64,000 nt of DNA from Pisaster brevispinus (Eukaryota; Echinodermata; Asteroidea; Forcipulatida; Asteriidae). The stretch is taken from NCBI GenBank assembly GCA_023634235.1, contig JAMKCF010000003.1, forward strand, positions 13,300,742 to 13,364,741, given 5' to 3'. This document shows, in pieces, positions 31,601 through 42,549 of this stretch (position 1 is its first letter; each line of letters begins with the position of its first letter). A program made the position numbers and the translations under genes. Below the pieces are notes generated by a model, which saw only the letters and a program-made list of their open reading frames with translations, made no database searches and was not told the DNA's origin.

Positions 31601-34600
31601 GGTCCCCCGACCCGCCACACCACACGAAGTATACACGTATCATGTAAGTATTTACACGTCCCACGCACATGTAATTTACACGGGCGGAAGTTCGGTTGGT
31701 CAAAGGTCACGGCAATAGCACCCTCTTGTGTCTGTCCTAAGTTAGTCAGTTAGTTTTACCGGTTGTGTCGGTTAGTTTACCCACGTCATTAATCCAAGTG
31801 CGGACGCTGGTAAGTTTCACCTATTGGAATGTTAACCACGGTCTCGGTAAAATATTAATCCAATGCGAACACGGCTAAAGAACAAAGTGTCATGGCGTGT
31901 AGAAATCAACGGTTTGTGCAGAAATGGTGTACTGTATCGCAATTTTTCAAATATCTTGCACGAAAATGATCAGTGCAAAAGTGTTTGGTATCTTGGCAAG
32001 TACTTCTTTGGTGTGTACATGTACCATCCAGGCTATTTTAAGCGAGGTACAAAGTTTTGATGATTTCAAACTTGTGCAAATGTATGTTATTTTAGGATTT
32101 ATGCAACTTTTTTTTACACAACAAAATATTACTCAGGTTGGTTCAGTGGTTTCCTCCCTGCCTGTCACCTCTGGTGGCACCAGTTTGAATCTCGGACCGG
32201 AGCCTTCATGTAGATTGGGTTTCTAGTCCCTCTACTTGTGTGTTTTCCTCCCACATCTAAAACTAACATTATCTTCGTTTTCTTCTCTACACGGGTATCT
32301 TTATGCCTACATGTCTTATTGCTTTAGTCACTTTTGAGGGTCCATCGGTTATTATTCGTGGCTAATGTGGCTGTGCGGTTTAGTTCATCGGACCCAAGCT
32401 CTGGTGTTGTCAGCAGCAGAGTGTGGGTTCGAATCCCAGTCATGACACTTGTGCCCTTGAGCAAGGCACTTAACCATAATTGCTTCGTGAAAAGTTGGGA
32501 AGTTAGTACACTCTGCTCTGCCAACCAGGCTCCTAGTGGTTGATACCCTTGCCTACATCCTTACGGACTGTGAAGGGGGTAACCCTGTTTCAGCCCCAGG
32601 AGTAGGTGGCAACGTGCCCCTGGTGACAGTTGATCTGGGTCGACAGTCCAAATCAGTTAATTGTAGCCCTCACCTTGAAGTGGTCGTCCGGCCTTGCGAG
32701 TTCGGCAATATCTCATCCAAAAAACAAAAACAAAAGACATAAGAATATTTCTCTTAATCCAACTCCCTTCTCTCCCACTTTTCAGGTTTGGTGCTAATGA
32801 ATTCTTCAAGAATCAATGGAGGAGTAGACACAATGGCTCGCTGAGTAAAACTGGCAGTCTATTCTGCGGCCTGGGGGCTGGGGTAAGCGAAGCCATCTTG
32901 GCTGTCACTCCAATGGAGACGATCAAAGTGAAGTTCATCAACGACCAGACGTCGGCCAAGCCAAGATTCAAAGGCTTCTATCACGGAGTTAGGGAAATTG
33001 TTAGAGAGCAAGGTTTGTGTTTCTTTATCATCTTCAACGAAGAATCGGAGCCTGCAAAGTAGATTACAGATAGATTGCAATTCACTGTAGTCGGACATTA
33101 TTACGGGCATCTTGAAACATGCAGTTGTGCGTTACGCATGAGAACGGCGTGCAGCACGCGCACATTTTACAAAACTCATTGCATGATTGGTTAGTGAACA
33201 ACGCAGCTGCAATAAGAGTTTGAGCGCTTGACACAAGCCAAAATGCAATTTGCCTGTAAAGATGGCGTCTTTTGGGAACTACTTGTATCTGTATTGGAAA
33301 TGGTGTTCATTCGTTCATTCACCATTTATCAGAGGAAAAATTATGAAAAATGTGGAATAGCTAACGTGTCGAGTGGTCTAAAGCCGGCCTCAGGTCGACC
33401 ATGCGTCAACAAAAAACAGTCGGCGACTGACTTTTCAGGATCACACTGCGCCTGAGCTAAGACCATCGGGAACTTTTCAGCCGGCGATTATTTACGACCT
33501 GAGCGTAACTGCGATGATTTTAAGACAATCGGAAACAGTCGCCGCTCGAAAAAATTAACAGTCGCAAGAGTAGAACAATTTCAACTTGTACGACGTGATC
33601 CCGACGGTCGCTTGATTTCTCAGTTGTTGTGACCTGAGCATATTTTGTCTGCGCGCTGCCGACGATTTGTTGCGGGCGCAAGAACATCAGAGGTCAACCT
33701 GAGGCCGGCTTAAGGCAGCGGACTCAAGCTCTGGTGTTTCTAATCAGCAGATTGTGGGTTTGAGTTCCGGTTTCTTGACACTTGTGTCCTTAAGGAAGCC
33801 ACTCAAGTGAATTTATAATTGCTTCGTCCTTCTAAGGGGATGTAAAGCTAGAGGTCCCTTGTGGTTAATTAGATCCCAGTTCTGCAGTTACATGTTAAAG
33901 GGAAGGTATACGTTTGGTAATGAGTCTGAAAATTAATGGCAATAAAAATTTACTTAAGAAGTACAGTAGCCTTGGATAGTATAATGCATTTTGAGAAACT
34001 TTTCACTTCGAAGTACTGCGGTTATGGAAAAATGTATCACTTTTTATCCCCAAAAATTTGAATCTGAGAAGCGTTACGGCTGTACAGTTTTCAGATGGTG
34101 TATTTCTATAGGGAATGTTCTTCCTGCGTGGAAATAATTTTCGGTGATATCTCAAAAAACGCGACCACCTTTTGAAGTGAAATTTTCACAGGTTAGTTTT
34201 ATTGTATATACCTACATTTATTTAGGATTAAAACAATCAAACGGTTCCAAAAACCAAAGGCATACTTTGCCTTTAAGAGAAAGAGTTTGCCCTGGTGCAG
34301 AGCTGTATATTGAGAGAGTTGCGACAACTTGCGATTAGAAGCCATTTTGTGTCCCCAAACAAATGCATGGGCGAGCACACAGGGTGCCTGACTAGTCTGC
34401 CCATTGGGTTGTGCTGCATTTGGACCGAAAATGGTGTCCAGCAACCACGTGACCTAAGAAAACTGGTCCATCTGTGTTGCAAACTCCCAACAAGGTGCTA
34501 CCATGTATCAATGGGTCTCATATTTCAAACACTTAGCATTCCTGTCTGAAACATAATAGTGTTTTGAGAAGCCAGTAGATAAAGTGCTATACTGATTATT

Positions 34601-37600
34601 TTTTACATGAGACGATCCTTATCTCTCCTTGTTTTCTCCCTGACACAAAAAGAATTGAGGAGATCTTTCCAAAACAGACTGTTATGGAACAAGAAATTCA
34701 GCTTTTAAATAAAAATGTCATGATTTTTTAAGTTTAAAGACTTATTCTTACATGCTTCATCTGTGCACACCATAATGTTTCAATGCTGGCTCTTTCCTGA
34801 GCCTAACAACGCTAAAGAGATTTTTATTGCATCTTCCAAAAATCATCATTGGTTTTGACAATTTTTATGTACAAAATTACAATTTTTGTAGCCACGATGT
34901 TATTGTGTCCTCAATGTTCTGTCTTCCAGGTTTCCGTGGCACTTACCAGGGCCTGACGGCAACCATCATGAAGCAAGGCAGCAACCAGGCCATCCGCTTC
35001 TTCGTCATGGACTCTCTACGGGAGTGGTACCGTGGCGGAGACCCCAACAAGTACATCAACCCGATGATCACCGCATTGATGGGCGGCTTCGCCGGGGCGG
35101 CTAGTGTGTTCGGTAACACCCCACTGGACGTCATTAAGACCAGAATGCAGGTAAGATTGAAGTTAAGGTTTGCGTTGACACTAGAGGGCGCTACCCAAGT
35201 TACTTGTCCGCTGTGCATGAGGACAGCAGTGGCGTAGCAATGGAATGTGACATGGCCTGTATGGTTACCTTATTAGTGGCGTGTCGTGGCCAAGCAGTGA
35301 AGGGCACCAGACTCTAGCTCTGGAGTCTGGTTCATGTCAAAATTTATTACATGTAGCTTTCTTACTAGTTCTCCTTTTTTTTTTTTTTTCTTTTTCATGT
35401 TGCTTGACATGCTTGATGGGCATGCTCATCATTCACTGCTTACTCCACCACCTCAAGCTAATATGGATTTTCTTGAGAATGCATGTGTACCACTACCTCA
35501 TGGTTTTTTATCAATTTTTGCCTCGTCACATTTTAACTAGAGCTCTAGACATTGATAGCTCTATGATCGATGCTTGATCAGAGCATGTGACCATCGTGAG
35601 TAAAAAAGTGTGACTATTTTAACTGGCAGCATTGTGAAATTGGGCATTGTGCAGTGAAATTACAAGCATGTGCCAAGCCATGGCATCGTAACCAAAGACA
35701 CACTGTTTTATACCCACCTTACTGATGTGAACCTTTCTCCAATGCAGGGCTGGCTCATAACACCTGCCCCGCTGCTTGAGTCAGCTCTAGGCAGGTGAAA
35801 TAGTGAAAAGGTTGCCTTCCTGTTGCTGGCTTATTGATATTCTTCTTGGATATCTGCCGGCACACATTAAAATGCTGTCATTTGTAGAAAAAAATACACG
35901 TAGATTGCATCCTTGTTATTATTCTTTTTTATCAAACCACCTCTGCTTGCAACTGTAGACAATATCAAGGGATTGCTGAGTTTGTTTTGGTATAGGCCCT
36001 ACTAACTAGAAAAATTGATATTTGTTTGTGCAGCTTTTGATAATACGATTTAGTGACGCTGGTGTATCCCATTACCTGGCAGGCAAAATATCTGCTGGCT
36101 GGTAATCTTTAAAGCTAGCAGTGTACTTCTCAGACTGTACCTTGTTTTTCTTGGAAGTTTTCTTTATTCCAGGTGGGAATATGTACAATGTACTTACAAT
36201 TGTAGCGTGTTTCTTTTATGCAGGATCGAGTCTATTTATGTATAAATTATTCTGTCATTGCATGCTTGTATACTATTGAACGAAAAGACTTGAAAATATT
36301 GCCTGCATTATATTATATGTTGTTGTTTTCTTGAATTTGTTGATATTCTGATGTTGTCTTAACGATTTATTGCATGTTCAGGATTTTGCCGACAATAATT
36401 ATTTGATGATTTTGCAAAGTGTAACCTGTCATTTGTGTGCTTTACAGATTCCATGATTTCCGTGTACTTCTCTGTAAGGTTTCGCTTTGTGTGAAGTACA
36501 CACACATTGTGTGCACATATAATTCTGTGCTCTTTTCATAACAGCTCTGCATTTTTGTATTGCATATTTGTGTGTAGTTTCTCCGTCTATTGTGTCTACC
36601 TCTTCTACATGTACTGATAACCTAGACAGCATGAACAGGCCTTGAGCTAAAAGCTTTTTGTAAAGTAGCCCACTGGGCTAGTAAACTGGGCCCAATTTCA
36701 CAGAGTTGCTTAAGCACAAAAATTTGCTAAGCACAATAAAATGTTGCTTACATGAATAAGGTTACCAGCCAAACTACCATGTCACGTGTACAATTTGTGA
36801 CTGGTGTCCTGCTCATTTCTGCTTAGCAGGAAATTGTTAAGCATTATTTTCTGCTTAAGCAGCTCTATGAAATTGGGCCCTGCATTTTGATTGCCCCAGG
36901 GAGTTTAAGTAGCCCAGGGCCCAATTTCATGGAGCTGCTTAAGCAGAAAATGTTGCTTAACAATTGTCTGCTGAGCAGAAATGAACAGGGTACCAGTCAC
37001 AAATTGTACATAAGACATGGTAGTTTGGCTGGTAACCTTATTCTGGTAAGCATAATTTGGTTGTGCTTAGCTACTTTTTGTGCTTAAGCAGCTCTATGAA
37101 ATTGGGCCCAGGTTTTATACAAATATATTGTCATGAATGTATCTTTCTACATGTAATATGTGTTAAATGAAGGATCATAACCAGTTTAATGGTCAAATGA
37201 AGTTGCATTCACACACTCAAAAATAAATCACTTTTAAAAGATTGTTGTTAACATGTGAATAGCAGGAAATATGAGCATTATATTAACAAGTAGGTTGGGC
37301 AGTTTTTAGTAGGCCACAGGGCAAGTTGAGAACAGTGATTACTAGACAATGTACTCTGGGCTAGTGTAACGGGTGAGCCCTGATGAAATTATGTTGTTTT
37401 CTCTTCATTTATATCCAAATTATATGTTACTTTATACACTGTGTGCCATGTAAATATTTTTTTATAATAACACATTGAATATCTGCAATATGAATTGAGT
37501 ATTGACATAAAATACAATGTAGGATAGTAAAGAGTTTGTTTTATCGATAAATTAAAACCATATGATCCCGATTCCTTCCAAAGACCTTTTGTTTGACTCT

Positions 37601-38617
37601 CTTCACTGTTTCTTTTAACAGGGGTTGGACGCACATAAGTATAAGAGCACCTGGGACTGCGCAGTGAAGATATGGAAATACGAAGGACCTAAAGCGTAAG
37701 TTTGCACTGGAAGCCCCTTTTCACATGAGAGCACAAAAACAGACATTCATGGTGACATTTTCACGTGCTTGGTGAAAATGGATACAAATGGAGCTTCATA
37801 TGAAAAATCTCAGATGTTGATCACTGTCCAATAATCCTTGCTGAACCGTTACCCGATGTTGGTAACTTTTGTTAGAGGTCCTGATCAAGGTACAACGGAT
37901 GAACATGATAATGTGGGAGGCCAATCATCCTAACTCGCAGCTTACAAGCTGAATTGCGAAGGATGCGGCTACAACGTTGTCAAGCCATAGGCATGCAAGG
38001 GCACCCCATAGGCAGCCAGTCACATCGACCCATAAATGATCACGGAACACAGCCAAAGATCGAAAGTGTTTTATTTTTTGGAGGGAGGAAAACCGGAGGG
38101 CCTGTAGAAAAACCCTCGTGGCATAGGAGAGAACCAACGCACAACTCTAACCACTGGAATAGGGTGGAAGTGCTTTACATTGTCTCGCGCATGTTCAAAA
38201 TTTTGTTGGACTGCTATACCACTTTGGTCCCACTTACCTTACTTCAGTGCGTGAAGGGAACAGCGTCACGCACTTTAACAGGTGCTAATGTTCCAATACG
38301 CACAAGACTTGCTTTTGCACAAAATTACAACTTTGTTGAATTCTTTGGAATAAGTTTTTTTTTTTAATAAAGTGCACTGATACATGTGGTAGGAGGGTCA
38401 ATGTCTACATTGGACTTATTGGAGCTCATTGGGGATGTTAATTGCCACCTCTTTGAATGCTTTCTCATTGTAGTTGATTTTCATTTATCTATTGTTTTGC
38501 AGATTCTACAAGGGGACCGTTCCCAGGCTGTCCAGGGTGTGTGTTGACGTAGCTCTAGTCTTTGTCATCTACGATGAGATTGTGAAAGTTCTGAATAAAG
38601 TGTGGCCGACAGAATGA
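22647..38617 (+). CDS. SLC25A1: Mitochondrial citrate/tricarboxylate carrier
   Basis: Six coding exons: 22647-22848, 30504-30711, 32786-33012, 34930-35150, 37622-37695 and 38503-38617. All are GT-AG and in phase; 348 aa (human 311). An in-frame stop at 22569 supports the ATG at 22647. The three mitochondrial-carrier signatures are PTEYVK (residues 81-86), PMETIK (179-184) and PLDVIK (277-282), one per repeat, each starting a transmembrane pair. Family-specific stretches include [31 protein letters not shown] [20 protein letters not shown] and FYKGTVPRL. The carrier exchanges mitochondrial citrate for cytosolic malate across the inner membrane, feeding lipid synthesis. The N-terminus is about 37 residues longer than the human one before the shared ALAAAAP. 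Intron 1 is 7.6 kb, and the introns hold SINEs and MITEs. No poly(A) signal is near the stop; AATAAA at 39888-39893 is one possibility. Confidence 0.96.
22849..24287. other. SLC25A1 intron 1, left part
   Basis: Holds a 'gttcgtgcaatacgtgcac' repeated pair with its inverse (22962-23030), a (ttc)n run at 23066-23090, 'tagtagtagtagtact' at 23510-23525 and a hairpin around 23683-23722 (gaggttcattccgct / agcggagcgaacctc). No exon is recognised. Confidence 0.6.
24288..24745 (-). mobile_element. Long tRNA-headed SINE, minus strand
   Basis: This is the inverse of 47995-48440: the same 'gacaatccaaaggtt', 'cacatcggtgtatgggtaaaacccaataatatt' and tRNA-like block 'taaaggttgtgggttcgaatctgacccgagtaa'. The B-box is intact. 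SLC25A1 intron 1. Confidence 0.8.
24746..28390. other. SLC25A1 intron 1, central AT-rich part
   Basis: I see no exon, tRNA or clear transposon. Bases 25840-25930 look like an eroded SINE tail ('gggagtcgaacaggggtcacag...aaccactgaggcacc'). Bases 27650-27830 and 28150-28240 are relatively complex in sequence and could hold enhancers, but nothing specific supports that. Confidence 0.45.
28391..28544. mobile_element. Stem-loop repeat family D, copy D2
   Basis: The left end 'ccaggggtcgattttacaaagc' and right end 'ctttgtgaaatcgagcccagg' are inverted; 'taagattcatcttaag' and 'agttaagatcaatcttaact' are the inner stems. 'tattgtgacatcacactttgcttagcgattagg' is shared with D3. Confidence 0.75.
28545..29817. 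other. SLC25A1 intron 1, right part, possible regulatory block
   Basis: A short fragment of repeat family J lies at about 28760-28815 (ttgcgcgtatcggccc...). Bases 29160-29300 contain 'tgaatattcatgagc' and an inverted CCAAT-type 'gattggctaat' and are less AT-rich than their surroundings. An enhancer or alternative promoter is possible, but I have no direct evidence. Confidence 0.3.
29818..29971. mobile_element. Repeat family M, copy M2
   Basis: Matches M1 in order: 'ctggaact', 'cccttcaaaagtttctcataaac', 'taccctttgcaaaatcaaaatggcctt', 'gatgaaattccaagcctg'. Confidence 0.7.
30247..30411. mobile_element. MITE family B, copy B6 (left end deleted)
   Basis: Interior and right end of family B: 'cgtactcaacgttactaggcattcttcgcttacacagctagc' and 'cgcagaattcggcggtaagcagagcc' up to 'attgggcc'. 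It lies 92 bp before SLC25A1 exon 2. Confidence 0.75.
30746..31015. mobile_element. Adjacent repeats D3 and M3 in SLC25A1 intron 2
   Basis: 30746-30872 is a diverged family D copy ('aaagcactaagatccatct', 'catagtgatttgttttgtgacatctcattgtgcttagcaactaag'). 30872-31015 is family M ('aggtcttggcc', 'ccttacaaaactttctcataaacg', 'cacttccaggcctgcc'). Confidence 0.65.
31430..31880. repeat. Unclassified repeat with recurring 'ccaatgcgaacacggc' motif
   Basis: Variants of 'taatccaatgcgaacrcgg' recur at about 31442, 31546, 31792 and 31854, mixed with 'gtttaaccgacccgcg' and 'ggtaaaaagcc' motifs. GC content is higher than in the surroundings. The edges and type are unresolved; a MITE with subterminal repeats is plausible. 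Confidence 0.4.
32344..32540 (+). mobile_element. tRNA-derived SINE
   Basis: 'aatgtggctgtgcggtttagttcatcgg' (A-box region), 'gtgggttcgaatcccagtcatgacacttgtgcccttgagcaaggcacttaacc' (B-box and conserved body) and 'attgcttcgtg' are in the canonical order. SLC25A1 intron 2, about 250 bp before exon 3. Confidence 0.85.
33365..33870 (+). mobile_element. tRNA-derived SINE split by a Harbinger-like MITE
   Basis: The SINE start 'gtgtcgagtggtctaa' resumes at 33711 as 'taaggcagcggactcaagctctggtg', followed by 'gtgggtttgagttccggtttcttgacacttgtgtcc'. Removing the insert restores a continuous tRNA-like head. Confidence 0.85.
33382..33710. mobile_element. PIF/Harbinger-like MITE, TAA duplication
   Basis: A 19-bp inverted repeat (agccggcctcaggtcgacc at the left, one mismatch at the right) bounds 329 bp flanked by TAA on both sides (33379-33381 and 33711-33713). 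A 3-bp TWA duplication is the hallmark of PIF/Harbinger. No transposase frame. SLC25A1 intron 3. Confidence 0.85.
35279..35340 (+). mobile_element. SINE head fragment
   Basis: 'gtgtcgtggccaagcagtgaagggcaccagactctagctctgg' resembles the 5' part of the SINE family at 33365. The rest of SLC25A1 intron 4 up to 36686 is AT-rich with no recognised feature. Confidence 0.5.
36687..36881 (+). mobile_element. MITE family A, copy A4 (full length)
   Basis: The ends 'tgggcccaatttcacagag' and 'agctctatgaaattgggccc' are inverted repeats. The interior reads 'gcacaaaaatttgctaagcac', 'ataaggttaccagccaaactacc', 'caatttgtgactggtgtcctgctcatttctgcttagcag'. Confidence 0.92.
36917..37110 (-). mobile_element. MITE family A, copy A5, inverted neighbour of A4
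   Basis: The same element as A4 in the opposite orientation, only 35 bp away: 'gggcccaatttcatggagctgcttaag' to 'agctctatgaaattgggccca', with 'accagtcacaaattgtac' and 'tagtttggctggtaacctt'. Nothing is recognised from 37111 to exon 5 at 37622. Confidence 0.92.
37919..38165 (+). repeat. Dispersed repeat E, copy 2
   Basis: Matches 828-1115 (see there) with 'ggctacaacgttgtcaagcc', 'ggaggaaaaccggagggcctg' and 'gagaaccaacgcacaactc'. SLC25A1 intron 5. Confidence 0.65.
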
Positions 38618-39410
38618 TTGGATCCCATCATCAGGGTTGTCTCTCATCTCGGATCCTACAGTCCTGGATTGAAACTATCGGGTCATCTGCTTGATGGATG
38701 ACCACCTCCATGCCCCTGTCCATTGTTGGAAGTGTTCGTAGTAGATCAATCATACAATCCTTCAAACATCACACTAACATCCATACTCTACTGAGAAAAA
38801 TATTCAACAAAATGTTGCCTATATTGACCTAATTCAACTGACGTTATCACATGACAAACTAGGCTGCGCCATTTTGGGAGTTGAATTCCCGGTGTGTTAC
38901 TGTATAAAATTTAAAAAAGTAAAGTCTCTCCCGCGAGCCAATGGCTCATCAGGCCGGTGTTTATATTCAGTTTCGTTGGCATGAAACGACTGAGAATATT
39001 TCTATTCCCAGACAGGATGCCACTTTGTGGAAACACTTTGCACTCCAGTATGTTCACATGTTATAGTGTGACTTTGTATGGCTAAATGAAACGGTACCAT
39101 GTCGTGTGTTTGTGCACAAGTTGTAGCAGTGAGGCACACAAGGTCTGTATTTAACCACAAAGTTTGTATTGAAACTTTGCATGGTGGAGATACAATCTTC
39201 TAAGGTATGCGTTAACACCGTGCACATGAAAATACTTTCTCTATGAGCTGCGGTGGTTCTGACAAGAAACGATGGTGTAACAACTCTAGTAAGTTGTTCA
39301 ACTAAATGGCTTAATAACTTAAAAGAAATGCAAAACAAATACGCCCCAAAAAGTGTGTTCAAGGATTTATTAGGCGCCTTTAAACTTTGTATCAAAGCAC
39401 CTTATGGGCC

Positions 39411-39765
39411 CTAAGCATTCCTGAAACCATCTCAACTCCTTTGGAGTATGCAGCACCAGCAGCCAAACTGGTATCCAGTTTGCTCAACAACAGTCTCTAC
39501 CCTTGCAGGTACCCATTTACACCTGGATGATGAGAAGCAAATGGGGTAATTTGGGACACTAGGTGGCAGCAGACTTTACAGGTAAATTCCTTGTTTTCGG
39601 CAATGTGCACATGCTCAGAATTATGTAAACAATGGGAATTTACCTGGTAAGTCTGCTGCCACCTAGCGCTCCAAAGTCTCCCGTTATAGTTAAGTGTCTT
39701 GCTCAGGGACACTAACTGTAATGACCGGGATTCGAACCCACACTCTGATGACTCAGCCGTGTGCT
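39411..39765 (-). mobile_element. tRNA-derived SINE split by MITE family F (F3)
   Basis: Minus-strand SINE: body 'gaatgctta...ggagttgagatggtttcagg' and B-box 'gggttcgaatcccggtcat'. F3 (39557-39668; arms cactaggtggcagcagactt and taagtctgctgccacctag) interrupts it between 'gatgagaagca' and 'agttaagtgtcttgctca', which are joined in the copies at 11903 and 40575. Confidence 0.8.
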
Positions 39766-40574
39766 GAGGAAGAAAACCCATGTGTCCGCTAGCATTGTGC
39801 GTAGTGTGCAATGCATGAAAATGAAAGTACATGCTAAGCAACTCACATAATTCATTGTATCTGTACTGCATACTGCGTTGTCCGTAAAATAAAAAAAAGT
39901 GCAACACTTGGCGTGTCTTATCGTTTTAAAGGATTGTGCATTAAGCATGACAGACTAATGGATTTCCGGCCTTAGCTGTTACACAAGACAAGCAGGCAGA
40001 CACCCTTTTAGATTTGGCAACAAGATAAATTTATGGAACACTTAAATCAGCTTCAAGGATAAGGTTTTGGAGGATTGGGGGAGGGTGTAGAATGAGTTTT
40101 CTCCTAGATTGTAGGTCAGTACTTGGCTCTCCTGTTAAGAGGGCTTAGTACTTCCCATTAGAATGAAAATGATATTATTATAGATTTATTAACGCTGAAT
40201 TGTTTTTATGACTAAAGTGACAGTTGTGTTCACTTGTTAGAGTGTATAAATTGCGACAGAATTTATAGTTTTGGTAACAGTTGGCATTGCTCAGCCATGT
40301 GAACTTGTAATGCATTTTTGTTTTATTTAGTATTATTTTTGTTTTATTTAGTTTGGGTTATTTTTGCAATGTAATTCATTAGTGGTTTATCATCAGGTCC
40401 TACACAAAAACCAAATAACAATTATTAGTTTAGTTTATTTTATTAAATCCTCTCCAGAGTTTTATGTTTGATAATAATAAATATTAATAGTTATGGGCTT
40501 TAATATAGCGCGGGTATCTGCCAATTTTGATGCTTATGATGGATCAACAATGTTAGCTCCTAGTCACTAGGCCA

Positions 40575-40832
40575 TTCAATTTATTCCTTAAACCATCTCA
40601 GCTCCCTGGGGAGTATACAGCCTGTACTGCCAAATAATGTAGCGCACCAAGCTAAATCAATTACAAGAACCATCTCTGCCCTCACAGATACCCATTTACT
40701 CCTGGGTGAAGAGACGAAGCAGTTATAGTGTCTCGCTCAAGGACACAAGTGTCATGACCAGGTTCGAAGCTATGAAGTAGCCACCAGAACTTGAGTCCAG
40801 TGCAAGTAGACCGCTCGGCCATGACACGCTAT
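40575..40832 (-). mobile_element. tRNA-derived SINE, minus strand
   Basis: 'ccttaaaccatctcagctcc', 'aagcagttatagtgtctcgctcaaggacacaagtgtcatgacc' and 'gctcggccatgacacgc' follow the family order. The flanks 39766-40574 and 40833-42354 are AT-rich with no exon recognised. Confidence 0.8.
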
Positions 40833-42354
40833 GATGAAGGCATTGGTTGAAGATTGAGGGCGCCATACAACTGACGATGTACTTTAGTTGAATGACTCTT
40901 TCAGCAGTATTTTTGAAAACACGGAGCAAGACTGCCTTTCGTCTCTGTGACCATTGCTCTCTATATTTACCCTGATACATAACATCACGGGTACTGCGGC
41001 CATAACTTGATAAACCAGAGTCATTAAAATCTACTGCCAAATGTTGTTTTTTCTTTGATTACATGAGCTTGTACAAAGTGTAAGTTGCCTTATAATTATT
41101 GCAGTGAATTTAAAGAGAAGGGGTTCAGATGACTCTTGCATCTTGGTATTTTTTTTGTCTTCTTCCTTTCTTTTCTTGGACTTTAAGTCTTGGAAATTCT
41201 TTGTGAAAACTGACGTGTCACGCTTTTCTGTCTATGCATAAATTGCACACATTCCGTCTATAAACCATTGTACTTGACTGTGAAGATGGAGTTGTGGTGT
41301 GAGGCCCTTTGATTGTCAAAAAAACAGTAAACTGTTTTTTGTAACATTTTTTATCAAACCAGTTTTGTCAAGCCAATTCTAACACTGGGGAAGTTTTGTC
41401 AAGCCACTTCAAGGGCTTGGGCGGCAGGGGAGAGGGCTGCTTAAAGCTTAGTATTTTGACAGAAAGCAATATTTTTGTAAACAAGTCATCTTTATGCATC
41501 TTTGTGCCACATTTAATCTACCAGTGCAGTAGCCTCATCTCGTTTGCAAATTCCAAACTGATACAAACTGCTCTATTGTTTAACAGCGCCCTCTTGAGTT
41601 GTATTCTAAATAGTCTCATTGGTTGTGATTGATACAGTGCCACTGCATAATATACAAGTATGTAGTTTATAATCATAGCTGGACAAACAATAACCCAAGC
41701 CTCATGGCCTGTGATATTTCTTCTCCTCACATTTGATAGACTTTGAACTCTTGCTTTAATTATAGTAGCAATAACATAACTTGCTCATGTGTCACAGATC
41801 TTGTCTGCCATAAAAGACACACACACACAAAATAATCTCATTTGCAAATATGCACTTTACAAAATAGAGCCTGTGTACTTTGGCCATGGTGGCAATTGAT
41901 TGCAGTTTTTACTCTGTTGCACATTGTGCATAAGGTTATGTCGTTATAACGCTTAATTAGTTTTGTCCATATCGAGCACCACGGTAGACTTTTTAGTGAT
42001 TTACTTTTGGGGTTTTTTTTTAGTCCCGTTTCCCTGTACGTAAAAGCGCACAACAAGATGCAATAACTCTATTATGCAGAGTGGTTGCAGGTAGACGAGA
42101 TCTCTGCAGCATCTCTTCTGTTATAAAATAATGATTTTTTTTTTGTTTCTGCAAAGTTATTCATTAGGTATTGACCCAATTCAGCTGACGTCGACAATCT
42201 CAATAAATCTTGGTTGTGCCATTCTGTGATTCAGATTTCCCCCATGCCTTACTGTGCAGTGTGCGTTTTAAGGCGACATGCACACGGTTTAGAAGTGAAC
42301 CACATCTTTTCATGCAGTTTATAGTGGCCTATATAACTCCCACAATAGCAGACC

Positions 42355-42549
42355 TGGGCCCAATTTCATAGAGCTGCTTAAGCAGAAAATAATGCTTGAC
42401 AATTTCCTGCTTAGCAGAAATGAGCAGGATACCAGTCACAAATTGTACACGTGACATGGTAGTTTGGCTGGTAACCTTATTTTGGTAAGCAAAGTTTTAT
42501 TGTGCTTAGCAAATTTTGGTGCTTAAGCAGCTCTATGAAATTTGGCCCA
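42355..42549 (-). mobile_element. MITE family A, copy A6 (full length)
   Basis: 'tgggcccaatttcatagagc' to 'gctctatgaaatttggccca', in the same orientation as A5, with all interior landmarks. Confidence 0.92.
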
